Part shown: positions 1-6,401 of the stretch, in pieces
Position numbering within the stretch: position 1 is the stretch's first letter
Layout: each line of letters starts with the position of its first letter
From: Actinomycetes bacterium
GTDB taxonomy: Bacteria > Actinomycetota > Actinomycetes > Actinomycetales > Cellulomonadaceae
Length of the DNA: 13,412 nucleotides
Assembly (NCBI GenBank): GCA_023388235.1
Contig: JAEWGQ010000204.1
Span: 1-13,412, forward strand
Reading direction: 5' to 3'
Program-made: the position numbers and the translations under genes
Notes under the pieces: generated by a model
What the model saw: the letters and a program-made list of their open reading frames with translations, nothing else
Databases searched by the model: none
What the model was told of the DNA's origin: nothing

Positions 1-1
1 C

Positions 2-1765
2 GCGGCCACGGCGCAGGCGGTGCTGTGCGCGTGGGTCCTCGCGCGGCGCGTGCCGGACGTCTGGGCCGCCCGCGGCCGGCGGCAGCTGCGCCGGGTGCCG
101 GACCTGTGGTGGTTCCTGCTCGGCGCCGCGGGCAGCTCGGTGCTCACGGCCCCGCTCGTCGAGGCCGCGGTCGTGCTCGGCGGCGCGCCCTGGACGTGGC
201 AGCCGGCGCTGCTGTGGACCGCCCGCAACACGGTGGCGATCCTCGGGCTCGGCACGCTCGGGTTCGCGCTGGGCGACTGGGCGCGCGAGCGCCCCACCCG
301 CCGCACGTCCCAGGACCGCGTGGAGGGCTGGACCGGGCCGCGCGGCGGCGGCGACCTGCTGGCCGGGCTGCTGCTCGCGCCGTTGCTGTACCTGGTGTGG
401 TTCGTGCAGCTGCCGCACGTGTCGGTGGTGTTCCCGCTGATCGCCCTCACGGTGTGGGCGGGGTCGCGCCTGCCCACCCGCACGGTGGTGCTGCACGCGC
501 TGGCGTGCGGCGTCGTCGCGATCCAGCTCACCGTCGCCGGCATCGGCGCGTTCGCGTCGCTCGCGGACCCCACCACACAGGTCGCCGTCGCGCAGCTGTA
601 CGTCGGCCTCGTCACCGTCGTCGGCCTGGCGCTCGCCCTGGCGCGCGAGGAGCGCCTGCGCCTGGTCGCGGACCTCGCCTCGGCCCGCGACCGCGCGCAG
701 GAGCAGGCGGCGCTGCTGCGCACCGTGGTCGACACGATGAGCGAGGGCGTGCGGGTGGTGGACGCGCGCGGGCGCGTGATCGTGCGCAACCCCCGCGCCA
801 CCCGCCTGCTCACCGGGCGCTCGCACCTCGACCCCGACGACTCGACGACGGACCTCGCCGGGCTCGCGCGGGTGGACGGCTCGCCCGTGCCGGACGCGGA
901 GCTGCCGTTCCGGCGCGCGCTCGCCGGGGAGGAGGTGCGCGACCTCGACCTGCTGGTGCGGGTGCCGGGCAGCCCCGAGCCGCGGATCGTCACGTTCTCG
1001 TCCTCCCCCATCCCGGACGCGTCGGGCGGCGGCGTCGTGACGGTGCTGCGGGACGTGACCGCGGAGCGCACCGAGCTGCGCCGGGCCGCGCAGGTGCAGG
1101 CCAGCCTGCTGCCGACGCGCCGCCCGGACGTCGCGGGGTTCGACGTGGCCGCGCGGTTCGTGCCCGCCGGCTCCGTGGGCGGGGACTTCTACGACTGGCA
1201 GCCGCTGCCGCACGGGCTGGTGCTCACGGTGGCGGACGTCATGGGCAAAGGCCCCGCCGCGGCGATCCTCGCGGCGACCACGCGCTCGGTGCTGCACGCC
1301 CAGCCGAGCCTGCACGACGTCGCCGGGACCCTCGCGGCGACCGAGCGGGCGATGGACGCCGACCTGGCGAACGCCGGGGCCTTCGTGACGATGTTCCGGG
1401 CGTACGTGGACGCGGCGGACGGCAGCGTCTCCTACACGGACGCCGGGCACGGCCTGTCGCTGATCGTCGGCAGCGACGGCACCGCCCGCCGGCTCGGCGC
1501 GACCGGCCTGCCGCTGGGCATCGCCCCCGGCCCCGCCCGGACCAGCGCGCAGGACCGGCTGCTGCCGGGCGACCTGCTCGTCACGTTCAGCGACGGGGTG
1601 CTGGACGCCCTGGGCGGCTCGATGCAGGACCTCGACCAGGTGCGCCTGGCGGTGCGCGGCACCCGCAGCGCCGAGGAGGCCGCGGACGCGGTGCTGTCCC
1701 TGGTGGGGGACGCGGGCCAGCCCGACGACGACCTCACCGTCGTCACGCTGCTGCGGGCGGCCTGA
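2..1765 (+). CDS. MASE1-PAS-PP2C (SpoIIE-type) membrane sensor phosphatase, 5' end cut off by the window
   Basis: The frame is open to the left edge, so the gene is 5'-partial. Residues are numbered from the GTG at 20, an in-frame codon that need not be the true start. Residues 30-208 hold several hydrophobic segments and end in the MASE1-like pattern of a proline-rich FPL..W segment, GIGAF, and a last membrane segment ending in a charged ARE-ER stretch. A linker and PAS-like domain (about 225-350) follow. The PP2C domain (about 355-580) shows GGDFYDW 387-393, ADVMGKG 405-411, TDAGH 473-477, FSDGV 523-527 and PDDDLTVV 568-575, so the metal-binding aspartates are present. By family knowledge such proteins dephosphorylate STAS anti-anti-sigma proteins in response to a membrane or ligand signal. 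Its target could be the STAS protein at 3911-4246, but that is inference. The domain resembles the phosphatase at 2279-3457, including a shared ERxxQVQxxLLP-type entry. The metallophosphoesterase start lies 3 bp downstream. Confidence 0.9.
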   Translation, partial: AATAQAVLCAWVLARRVPDVWAARGRRQLRRVPDLWWFLLGAAGSSVLTAPLVEAAVVLGGAPWTWQPALLWTARNTVAILGLGTLGFALGDWARERPTRRTSQDRVEGWTGPRGGGDLLAGLLLAPLLYLVWFVQLPHVSVVFPLIALTVWAGSRLPTRTVVLHALACGVVAIQLTVAGIGAFASLADPTTQVAVAQLYVGLVTVVGLALALAREERLRLVADLASARDRAQEQAALLRTVVDTMSEGVRVVDARGRVIVRNPRATRLLTGRSHLDPDDSTTDLAGLARVDGSPVPDAELPFRRALAGEEVRDLDLLVRVPGSPEPRIVTFSSSPIPDASGGGVVTVLRDVTAERTELRRAAQVQASLLPTRRPDVAGFDVAARFVPAGSVGGDFYDWQPLPHGLVLTVADVMGKGPAAAILAATTRSVLHAQPSLHDVAGTLAATERAMDADLANAGAFVTMFRAYVDAADGSVSYTDAGHGLSLIVGSDGTARRLGATGLPLGIAPGPARTSAQDRLLPGDLLVTFSDGVLDALGGSMQDLDQVRLAVRGTRSAEEAADAVLSLVGDAGQPDDDLTVVTLLRAA

Positions 1766-1768
1766 GCG

Positions 1769-2269
1769 GTGGACCTGCTGCTGCTGGCCGACACGCACGT
1801 CCCGCGGCGGGCGCGGGACCTGCCGCCCGAGGTGTGGGCCGCGGTGGACGCCGCGGACGTCGTGCTGCACGCCGGCGACTGGGTGGACGTCGCGCTGCTC
1901 GACGCGCTCGAGGCGCGGGCGCGCCGGGTGGTGGGGTGCTGGGGCAACAACGACGGGCCGGACCTGCGCGCGCGGCTGCCGGAGGTCGCGCGGGTGCGGC
2001 TCGGCGGCGTGCGGTTCGCGGTGGTGCACGAGACGGGCGCGCGCACGGGCCGCGAGGCGCGCGCCGCCGCCGCGTACCCCGACGTCGACGTGCTGGTGTT
2101 CGGGCACAGCCACATCCCCTGGGACTCCGTGGCGCCGGGCGGGCTGCGCCTGCTGAACCCGGGCTCCCCCACCGACCGCCGCCGGCAGCCGGCCGGCACC
2201 TACCTCACCGCGCGCGCGGAGGACGGCGTGCTGCGCGACGTGGTGCTGCACCCCGTCCCGCGCGGCTGA
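1769..2269 (+). CDS. YfcE/MJ0936-type metallophosphoesterase
   Basis: A 166-residue calcineurin-like phosphoesterase of the small, single-domain type. The dinuclear metal site can be read in order: D8-x-H10, G36-D37, G59-N60-N61-D62, H87 and G112-H113-S114-H115, followed by the NPGS turn at 130-133 typical of the YfcE/MJ0936 group. Family members hydrolyse phosphodiesters in vitro with Mn2+ or Ni2+, and their physiological substrates are mostly unknown. No signal peptide or membrane segment is seen, so it should be cytosolic. The GTG start at 1769 places D8 and H10 at the normal distance from the N-terminus and lies 3 bp after the stop of the phosphatase gene. No clear Shine-Dalgarno is visible, so translation is probably coupled to the gene in front. 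The gene converges on the GAF-PP2C gene with 9 bp between the two stop codons. A link to the phosphatase signalling is only suggested by the close spacing. Confidence 0.9.
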   Translation: MDLLLLADTHVPRRARDLPPEVWAAVDAADVVLHAGDWVDVALLDALEARARRVVGCWGNNDGPDLRARLPEVARVRLGGVRFAVVHETGARTGREARAAAAYPDVDVLVFGHSHIPWDSVAPGGLRLLNPGSPTDRRRQPAGTYLTARAEDGVLRDVVLHPVPRG

Positions 2270-2278
2270 GCGAGCCCG

Positions 2279-3457
2279 TCAGTCCCGGCGCAGCGCGACG
2301 ACCGTGAGGTCGTCCGGGCGGTCCCCGGCGCCGACCGCGAGCCGCAGCACCGCGTCCACGGCGGCGCGCGCCGAGGGGGCGCCGCGGACGGCGGCCAGCA
2401 CGCGGGGCAGCCCGGTGCCCACCGTGCCGTCGCCGAGGTCCAGGACCCCGTCGGAGAACGTCACGAGCAGGTCGGCCGGGCCCAGGTGCACGGTCCGCTC
2501 CTCGTACGCGGCGTCCGCGACCACGCCGAGCGGCAGCCCGGTGGCCCCGAGCCGCTCCGCCGAGCCGTCGGCCCGCACCACCGCCGTGAGCCCGTGCCCC
2601 GCGTCGGCGTACCGCACGGCCCCGGCCGCCGGGTCGAGCGCGGCGTGGAAGGCCGTGGCGAACGCGCCGACCCCCGCGAGGTCGCCGTGCAGCACCGCGC
2701 CGGCCTCCCGCAGCGAGTCCGCCACCGCGGGCCCGTGCGCCGAGCCGCGCAGCACGGCCCGCACGGCCGCCGCGATGATGCCGGCCGCGGCGCCCTTGCC
2801 CATGACGTCGACCAGGCTCAGCAGCACGCCGCCGCCGGGCGCCGGGGCCCAGTCGTAGAAGTCGCCGCCGACGGCGCGGCTGGGCAGGCACGTCCCGGCG
2901 ACCCCGTACCCCGGCACGTCGGGCGCGCCGCGCGGCAGCAGCGCGGCCTGCACCTGCGCCGCCCGCTCGAGCTCGGTCTCGATGACGAGCTCCTTCTCGA
3001 CCCACGACGCGAGGTCGCGCAGCAGCGCCGCGCTCTCGGCGCTGAAGGCGCGCGGCCGGTCGTCGGCGATGCACAGCGTGCCGACCCGGTGCCCGCCCGG
3101 GGCGACCAGCGGCTGCCCCGCGTAGAACCGGGTGCCGCCGGGCCGGTCGACGAACCGCGTGCCCGCGAACCGGGGGTCCGCCGCCGCGTCCTCCACCACG
3201 AGCATCGCGTCCTGCGTGACGGCCGTCCCGCAGAACGAGTCCGCGCGCGCCACCACCTCCTCGTCGAACCCGCTGCGCGCCTTGTGCACGACGACGTCGC
3301 GGTCGACGAGCGACACGATCGCGGTCGGGACGTCGAACAGCTGGCGGGCCAGGCGGACCACCCGGTCGAAGCGCTCCTCGGGCGGCGTGCCGAACGCGCC
3401 GAGACGGTGCAGGGCGGCGACCCGGGCCTGCTCGCGGGCGGCGGTTTCGGTGGACAT
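2279..3457 (-). CDS. GAF-PP2C (RsbU/SpoIIE-type) serine phosphatase
   Basis: A 392-residue cytosolic protein. Residues about 24-158 form a GAF domain: a helix with FDRVVRLARQLFDVP, a sensor strand with VSLVDRD, a C76 in the SFCGTAV segment, and GTLCIADDRPR near 126-136. This is the GAF subtype often found before GGDEF, kinase or PP2C outputs. A short helix (about 160-173) leads to the PP2C domain with GGDFYDW 197-203, DVMGKG 217-222, ADAGH 284-288, FSDGV 334-338 and PDDLTVV 381-387. The metal-binding aspartates are all present. Expected role: dephosphorylation of the phospho-Ser STAS protein encoded two genes upstream, reversing the RsbW-type kinase. The GAF ligand is unknown. It is last in the minus-strand run, 41 bp after the kinase stop. 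The ATG start has no Shine-Dalgarno, but a TACGGT lies 7 nt before it, so it may also have its own leaderless promoter. Confidence 0.92.
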   Translation of the reverse strand: MSTETAAREQARVAALHRLGAFGTPPEERFDRVVRLARQLFDVPTAIVSLVDRDVVVHKARSGFDEEVVARADSFCGTAVTQDAMLVVEDAAADPRFAGTRFVDRPGGTRFYAGQPLVAPGGHRVGTLCIADDRPRAFSAESAALLRDLASWVEKELVIETELERAAQVQAALLPRGAPDVPGYGVAGTCLPSRAVGGDFYDWAPAPGGGVLLSLVDVMGKGAAAGIIAAAVRAVLRGSAHGPAVADSLREAGAVLHGDLAGVGAFATAFHAALDPAAGAVRYADAGHGLTAVVRADGSAERLGATGLPLGVVADAAYEERTVHLGPADLLVTFSDGVLDLGDGTVGTGLPRVLAAVRGAPSARAAVDAVLRLAVGAGDRPDDLTVVALRRD

Positions 3458-3464
3458 CGACTCG

Positions 3465-3470
3465 ACCGTA
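3465..3470 (-). promoter_or_regulatory. Possible internal -10 element of the GAF-PP2C gene
   Basis: The minus strand reads TACGGT at 3470-3465, 7 nt before the ATG at 3457, and there is no Shine-Dalgarno in between. TAnnnT at this distance is the usual arrangement for leaderless transcripts in actinobacteria. No convincing -35 is seen 16-19 bp upstream, where the sequence is an alternating GC run that includes the perfect 12-bp palindrome GGGCGCGCGCCC at 3476-3487. This would give the phosphatase expression independent of the glycosyltransferase, but it is weak evidence. Confidence 0.35.
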
Positions 3471-3498
3471 CGTCAGGGCGCGCGCCCGTGCGCGCGGG

Positions 3499-3924
3499 TC
3501 AGCGCACCCAGGCGCGGGCGATCCGCCAGGTGTTCCGCCCGTCCTCGCGGTCGAGCGACAGGCTGTCGACGGCGCGCTTGACCAGCGCGATCCCCCGTCC
3601 GCTCTCCGCCAGGTCGTCCACCGGCGCGGGGTCCAGGTCGACCACCGCCGGGCGGCCGTCGTCCGAGATCTCCGCCTCCAGCCGCGGCGGGTCGCAGCGC
3701 AGCAGGACGGACGCGAGCACCGGCCCGGGCCCGTCGGGGACGGCGTGCCGGACCACGTTGGTGGCGAGCTCGATCACCGCCGTCTCGAACCGGATCCGGT
3801 CCAGCTCGGGCACCGGGGCGCTGACCGTCCACAGCCGGTCGAGCGCGCCGTGCACCTGGTCGAGCCAGACCGGCTCGGCCGGGCCCTCGACGCGGAGCTC
3901 CGCGGCGCCGTCAGCGCGCGGCAC
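3499..3924 (-). CDS. RsbW/SpoIIAB-like anti-sigma factor, serine kinase (HATPase_c)
   Basis: A 141-residue protein with a GHKL-type ATP-binding fold. The N box is the helix ETAVIELATNVVRHA (47-61) with N56, the G1 box is SDDGRP (87-92), and the G2 box is ESGRGIALVKRAVD (107-120). A histidine-kinase phosphoacceptor domain is absent and the length fits stand-alone RsbW-type switch kinases. Expected role: phosphorylation of the STAS protein encoded just upstream, and binding of either that protein or a sigma factor or other client. The GTG start at 3922-3924 is supported by a strong GAGGAGG six bases upstream. The gene overlaps the end of the STAS gene by 14 bp, so the two are probably made together in fixed ratio, as in other kinase/antagonist pairs. 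No sigma factor gene is present in the window, so the client is unknown. Confidence 0.9.
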   Translation of the reverse strand: MPRADGAAELRVEGPAEPVWLDQVHGALDRLWTVSAPVPELDRIRFETAVIELATNVVRHAVPDGPGPVLASVLLRCDPPRLEAEISDDGRPAVVDLDPAPVDDLAESGRGIALVKRAVDSLSLDREDGRNTWRIARAWVR

Positions 3925-4246
3925 CGACCGCCTCCTCGACCGTGGCGTACGGGCGCAGCACCCGGTCCATCGTGGTCAGCTCGAGCACCGTGCGGACCTG
4001 GGCGCCGACGCGGGCGATCCGCAGGTCGCCGCCGGCGGCGCGCGCGGCGCGCAGCCCGCCCACCAGGGCGCCCAGGCCCGAGGAGTCCAGGAACGTCGTC
4101 CCGCCGAGGTCCACCACGACCAGCGACCGCCCGGCGGCCACCTGCGCGTCGACCGCCGCCTTCAGCTCCCCGGCGGCGGCCATCGTCAGGCGGCCGTGCA
4201 CCTGCACCACCGCCGCCTGCCCGACCTGCTCGGTCACCAGCTCCAT
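3911..4246 (-). CDS. STAS-domain anti-anti-sigma factor (SpoIIAA/RsbV type)
   Basis: A 111-residue single STAS domain. It begins with an alternating strand (AAVVQVHGRLTMAAAGELKAAV) and contains the phosphorylation loop VVDLGGTTFLDSSGLGALV. By alignment with SpoIIAA (Ser58) and RsbV (Ser56), S55 in D54-S55-S56-G57 should be the residue phosphorylated by the RsbW-type kinase and dephosphorylated by a PP2C partner. In the known switch, the unphosphorylated form binds the kinase and frees its client. The ATG is preceded by a strong GAGGAGGAGGG (4261-4251), which overlaps the stop codon of the glycosyltransferase gene. The two genes are 13 bp apart, pointing to translational coupling. The gene end overlaps the kinase gene by 14 bp. 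Whether the switch output is a sigma factor or the glycosyltransferase itself cannot be told from the sequence. Confidence 0.93.
   Translation of the reverse strand: MELVTEQVGQAAVVQVHGRLTMAAAGELKAAVDAQVAAGRSLVVVDLGGTTFLDSSGLGALVGGLRAARAAGGDLRIARVGAQVRTVLELTTMDRVLRPYATVEEAVGAAR
3931..3937 (-). promoter_or_regulatory. Shine-Dalgarno of the RsbW-like gene, inside the STAS gene
   Basis: The minus strand reads GAGGAGG from 3937 to 3931, six bases before the GTG at 3924. It lies within the last codons of the STAS gene and fixes the GTG as the start. Confidence 0.75.
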
Positions 4247-4250
4247 CGCA

Positions 4251-4261
4251 CCCTCCTCCTC
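4251..4261 (-). promoter_or_regulatory. Strong Shine-Dalgarno of the STAS gene overlapping the glycosyltransferase stop
   Basis: The minus strand reads GAGGAGGAGGG from 4261 to 4251, four bases before the ATG at 4246. Its first bases are shared with the TGA stop (4262-4260) of the glycosyltransferase gene, so ribosomes finishing that gene end directly on this site. Confidence 0.8.
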
Positions 4262-6233
4262 AGGCCCTGCGCCGCGCCCGCGCGGGCGCCTGCTCGTCCG
4301 CCGCGCCGGGGTACCCGCGGTACCGCAGAGCCTGCACCACCACGCTCAGCACCACCAGGTCGTACCCGACCCACACCAGGTTGACCGCGGTGCCCACCCA
4401 CCACGACAGGCCCATCGACGCCCGGACGACCCCGACCACCGCCGCCACCACGAGCAGCACCATCGCCGTCAGCTGCGGCCACACGAGCCGCGCCTGCCCC
4501 GGCCGCCGCCGCCCGCCGCGCGGGGTCTTCGGGGTGACCGCGAACCCCAGCGGGCGGCCGAACCAGACGTTCGCGGCGGCGGTCCACACGGCCGTGATCC
4601 AGACCGGGAACAGCGCCAGCGCGTACTGCTGGCCGCGCCACGTGCGCACCCCGTGCGCGGCGATCACGAACAGCAGCTGGCTGGCCAGGAAGAACGGGAT
4701 GAACCGCTCGAAGAAGTCGCGGCTCCAGGCGGTCACGGGCAGCACGCCGAAGCACAGGAAGATGATCGGCGCCGCCAGGTAGACCAGCGCGGCGAAGCCC
4801 GACAGGTACGACCACATCGTCGCGAGGTACATGAGGCGCTGCCCGACGGCCAGGCCCCGCACCCGCAGCGGGTTCTCGCGCAGCATCACCTGCATGGTGC
4901 CCTGGGCCCACCGCAGGCGCTGCGTCATCATCGTGCCCAGGTCCTCGGGCGCGAGGCCGTGCGCCAGCCGCTCGTGGTGGTAGACGGTGCGCCAGCCCAG
5001 CGCGTGCAGCCGCATGGCCGTCGCCATGTCCTCGGTGACGGACAGCGTCGCGACGGGCATCACCGCCTGCGCCTCGTCCGAGCGGCCGACGTCGACCGCG
5101 CGCACCAGCGCCTGCACCGACTCGATCGCACCGAGCGGGGACCACTCGCGGTCGGCCAGCCGGGCGAGCGCGCGGTCGTCGACCACCACGGCGCCGATCT
5201 CGTCGTCCCGCGCGATCGGCAGGGCCGCGATGGCCGCGAGGTCCGCCTGGATGCCCTCGACGTCGTGCGCCACGACGGACGCGGAGATCGCGTCCACGCG
5301 GCGCTGGAAGGCGTACGTCACGTCGGACAGCGGCTCCCCCGCGTCCAGGGCGCCCAGCGCCCGGGCGGCCGCCTCCTGCACCTCGTGCAGCACCGCCGCC
5401 TGCCCGGCGTCCGGGGCGGCGCGCTGCGCCCGCTCCAGCACCCGCCGCGAGGTCTGCAGCGCCTCCCGCACCGAGCGCTCGGTCTCCCGGACGTAGCCGA
5501 CCAGCCCGAGCTGCATGAGCGCGTCCCGGCGCAGCACGGCGTTCGAGCCGCAGAAGAACGCGGCGTTCCAGCCGTCCTTGCCCTGCTGGATCGGGCCGTA
5601 GAACAGCGGCGCCTGGCTGCCGAGCGGGTCCGCCTCGGTGACGTTCGTGAAGAACTGCGGCGTCTGCACGAGCGCCACGCGGTCGTCCGCGAAGTACCCG
5701 AGCGTGCGGTCGAGGATCTCCGGCTCCGGGATCTGGTCCGCGTCCAGCACCAGCAGGAACTCGCCGTCCGTGGCGAACAGGGCGTTGTTCAGGTTGCCGG
5801 CCTTGGCGTGCCGGGGCCGGTCGGTCCAGTCCGCGGAGCGCTCGATGTAGCCGACCCCGGCGGCCCGGGCGGCGGCGGCGAGCTCGGGGCGCGACCCGTC
5901 GTCGAGCACCCAGGTGCGGTGCGGGTACCGGATGTCCCGCGCCGCCTGCGCGGTCCGCAGCACCAGGTCCACCGGCTCGTCGTACGTGGTGACGAAGACG
6001 TCGACCGTGAGCCCCTCGGGCGGCGCGGGCGGGGCCGGCCGGCGCCGCGCGCGCCACATCGTCATGCCGAACAGCGCGACGTCGACGAACGAGTACGTCT
6101 CGGCCAGGACGAGGGGCACCGCGATCCACCAGGCGGACCAGTTCACCGAGTCCAGCCAGCGCCAGACGATGTAGTTCAGGCCGAGCACCAGCGTGATCGT
6201 GACCACGATCCGCAGCGCGAGCTGCTGCCTCAC
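4260..6233 (-). CDS. Processive family 2 glycosyltransferase, cellulose synthase (BcsA)-like, no PilZ domain, with a large insertion
   Basis: A 657-residue membrane protein. Two N-terminal membrane helices (about 7-25 and 34-57) precede a GT2 domain with YDEP (D85), VLDDGS (D111, D112), HAKAGNLN (142-149), DAD (164-166), FFCGSNAVLRR (226-236), TED (400-402) and QRLRW (438-442). This is the D,D,D,QxxRW set of processive beta-glycan synthases. Five or six more helices follow (about 468-635), with a BcsA-like FAVTPKT segment at 564-570. The protein stops 22 residues after the last helix, so the C-terminal PilZ c-di-GMP receptor of proteobacterial BcsA is missing. From FCGS to TED there are about 170 residues, whereas BcsA has roughly 25, which implies an insertion of nearly 150 residues. 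The likely product is a beta-linked glucan, unproven. The GTG start at 6233 is chosen because of the purine-rich Shine-Dalgarno just upstream and because the first helix begins at once. It is first in the apparent operon with STAS, RsbW-like and GAF-PP2C genes. Confidence 0.9.
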   Translation of the reverse strand: MRQQLALRIVVTITLVLGLNYIVWRWLDSVNWSAWWIAVPLVLAETYSFVDVALFGMTMWRARRRPAPPAPPEGLTVDVFVTTYDEPVDLVLRTAQAARDIRYPHRTWVLDDGSRPELAAAARAAGVGYIERSADWTDRPRHAKAGNLNNALFATDGEFLLVLDADQIPEPEILDRTLGYFADDRVALVQTPQFFTNVTEADPLGSQAPLFYGPIQQGKDGWNAAFFCGSNAVLRRDALMQLGLVGYVRETERSVREALQTSRRVLERAQRAAPDAGQAAVLHEVQEAAARALGALDAGEPLSDVTYAFQRRVDAISASVVAHDVEGIQADLAAIAALPIARDDEIGAVVVDDRALARLADREWSPLGAIESVQALVRAVDVGRSDEAQAVMPVATLSVTEDMATAMRLHALGWRTVYHHERLAHGLAPEDLGTMMTQRLRWAQGTMQVMLRENPLRVRGLAVGQRLMYLATMWSYLSGFAALVYLAAPIIFLCFGVLPVTAWSRDFFERFIPFFLASQLLFVIAAHGVRTWRGQQYALALFPVWITAVWTAAANVWFGRPLGFAVTPKTPRGGRRRPGQARLVWPQLTAMVLLVVAAVVGVVRASMGLSWWVGTAVNLVWVGYDLVVLSVVVQALRYRGYPGAADEQAPARARRRA

Positions 6234-6238
6234 TGCGT

Positions 6239-6247
6239 CCCCCCTCC
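6239..6247 (-). promoter_or_regulatory. Shine-Dalgarno that fixes the glycosyltransferase start
   Basis: The minus strand reads GGAGGGGGG from 6247 to 6239, ending five bases before the GTG at 6233. The frame stays open far upstream, but the upstream part is antisense to the EAL gene and has no comparable site, so this site defines the start. Confidence 0.75.
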
Positions 6248-6282
6248 GCGGACCGGCACCGGCGGCGCGCCGCCCGTCCGCG
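6247..6282 (-). promoter_or_regulatory. Inverted repeat in the leader of the glycosyltransferase mRNA
   Basis: On the minus strand CGCGGAC (6282-6276) can pair with GTCCGCG (6253-6247), enclosing the perfect palindrome GGCGGCGCGCCGCC (6261-6274). The 3' arm touches the GGAGG of the Shine-Dalgarno. Such a stem could limit ribosome access, but GC-rich DNA makes chance stems common. It does not resemble the known c-di-GMP riboswitch classes. Confidence 0.35.
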
Positions 6283-6367
6283 ACCCCGCCGTCCCGGCGC
6301 GACCCTACCCAGCAGCGCGCTGACGTGCGCGTCGGCACCGGGCCCCGCAGCGCTTCCTCAAGACGGG

Positions 6368-6394
6368 TCAACGAGCGCCCCGCGCTGCCGATGA
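6368..6394 (+). promoter_or_regulatory. Sigma-28 (FliA/WhiG)-like promoter of the EAL gene
   Basis: TCAA at 6368-6371, 15 bases, then GCCGATGA at 6387-6394. The known sigma-28 pattern is TAAA-N15-GCCGATAA, and actinobacterial flagellar promoters use CTCAA-like -35 elements, so one base differs in each half while the spacing is exact. A second CTCAA lies 10 bp upstream at 6357-6361, which does not fit the spacing. The start of transcription should fall about 7 nt after the -10, at or next to the GTG at 6402, giving a leaderless mRNA. This agrees with the absence of a Shine-Dalgarno. Confidence 0.6.
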
Positions 6395-6401
6395 CGCAGC
6401 C

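Larger units (their letters stand above)
6234..6401. other. 168-bp divergent intergenic region between the glycosyltransferase and EAL genes
   Basis: The region carries control signals for both flanking genes. Toward the EAL gene there is a sigma-28-like promoter (6368-6394). Toward the glycosyltransferase, the minus strand has a TAGGGT (6307-6302) that fits a TAnnnT -10 but has no good -35. It would give a leader of about 60 nt. That leader contains a 14-bp GC palindrome (6261-6274) inside a 7-bp outer stem and ends in the Shine-Dalgarno. No small ORF or RNA gene is recognised. Confidence 0.55.

Noticed and set aside
25..2307. Open plus-strand frame of 760 codons over the first phosphatase and the metallophosphoesterase
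   Set aside because: The translation is a low-complexity Arg/Ala/Gly string without domain motifs, while the other frame carries clear MASE1, PP2C and phosphoesterase motifs. It is a shadow caused by high GC.
2205..3074. Minus-strand frame of 289 codons inside the GAF-PP2C gene
   Set aside because: It is a shadow in another frame of the phosphatase, with Arg/Ala/Gly repeats only.
3476..3498. Alternating GC palindromes between the kinase and GAF-PP2C genes as a terminator
   Set aside because: GGGCGCGCGCCC is a perfect palindrome, but with no loop it makes a poor hairpin, and such runs are common at this GC content. Not enough to call an operon end.
1..4246. A sigma factor gene forming the output of the partner switch
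   Set aside because: No frame shows sigma region 2 or 4 motifs. All coding space here is taken by the phosphatases, phosphoesterase, kinase and STAS genes.
4260..4400. A C-terminal PilZ domain on the glycosyltransferase
   Set aside because: After the last membrane helix only 22 Ala/Arg/Pro-rich residues remain, with no RxxxR or DxSxxG motif.
6234..6401. A c-di-GMP riboswitch in the leader of the glycosyltransferase
   Set aside because: No GEMM-like conserved core was found, only GC-rich stems.
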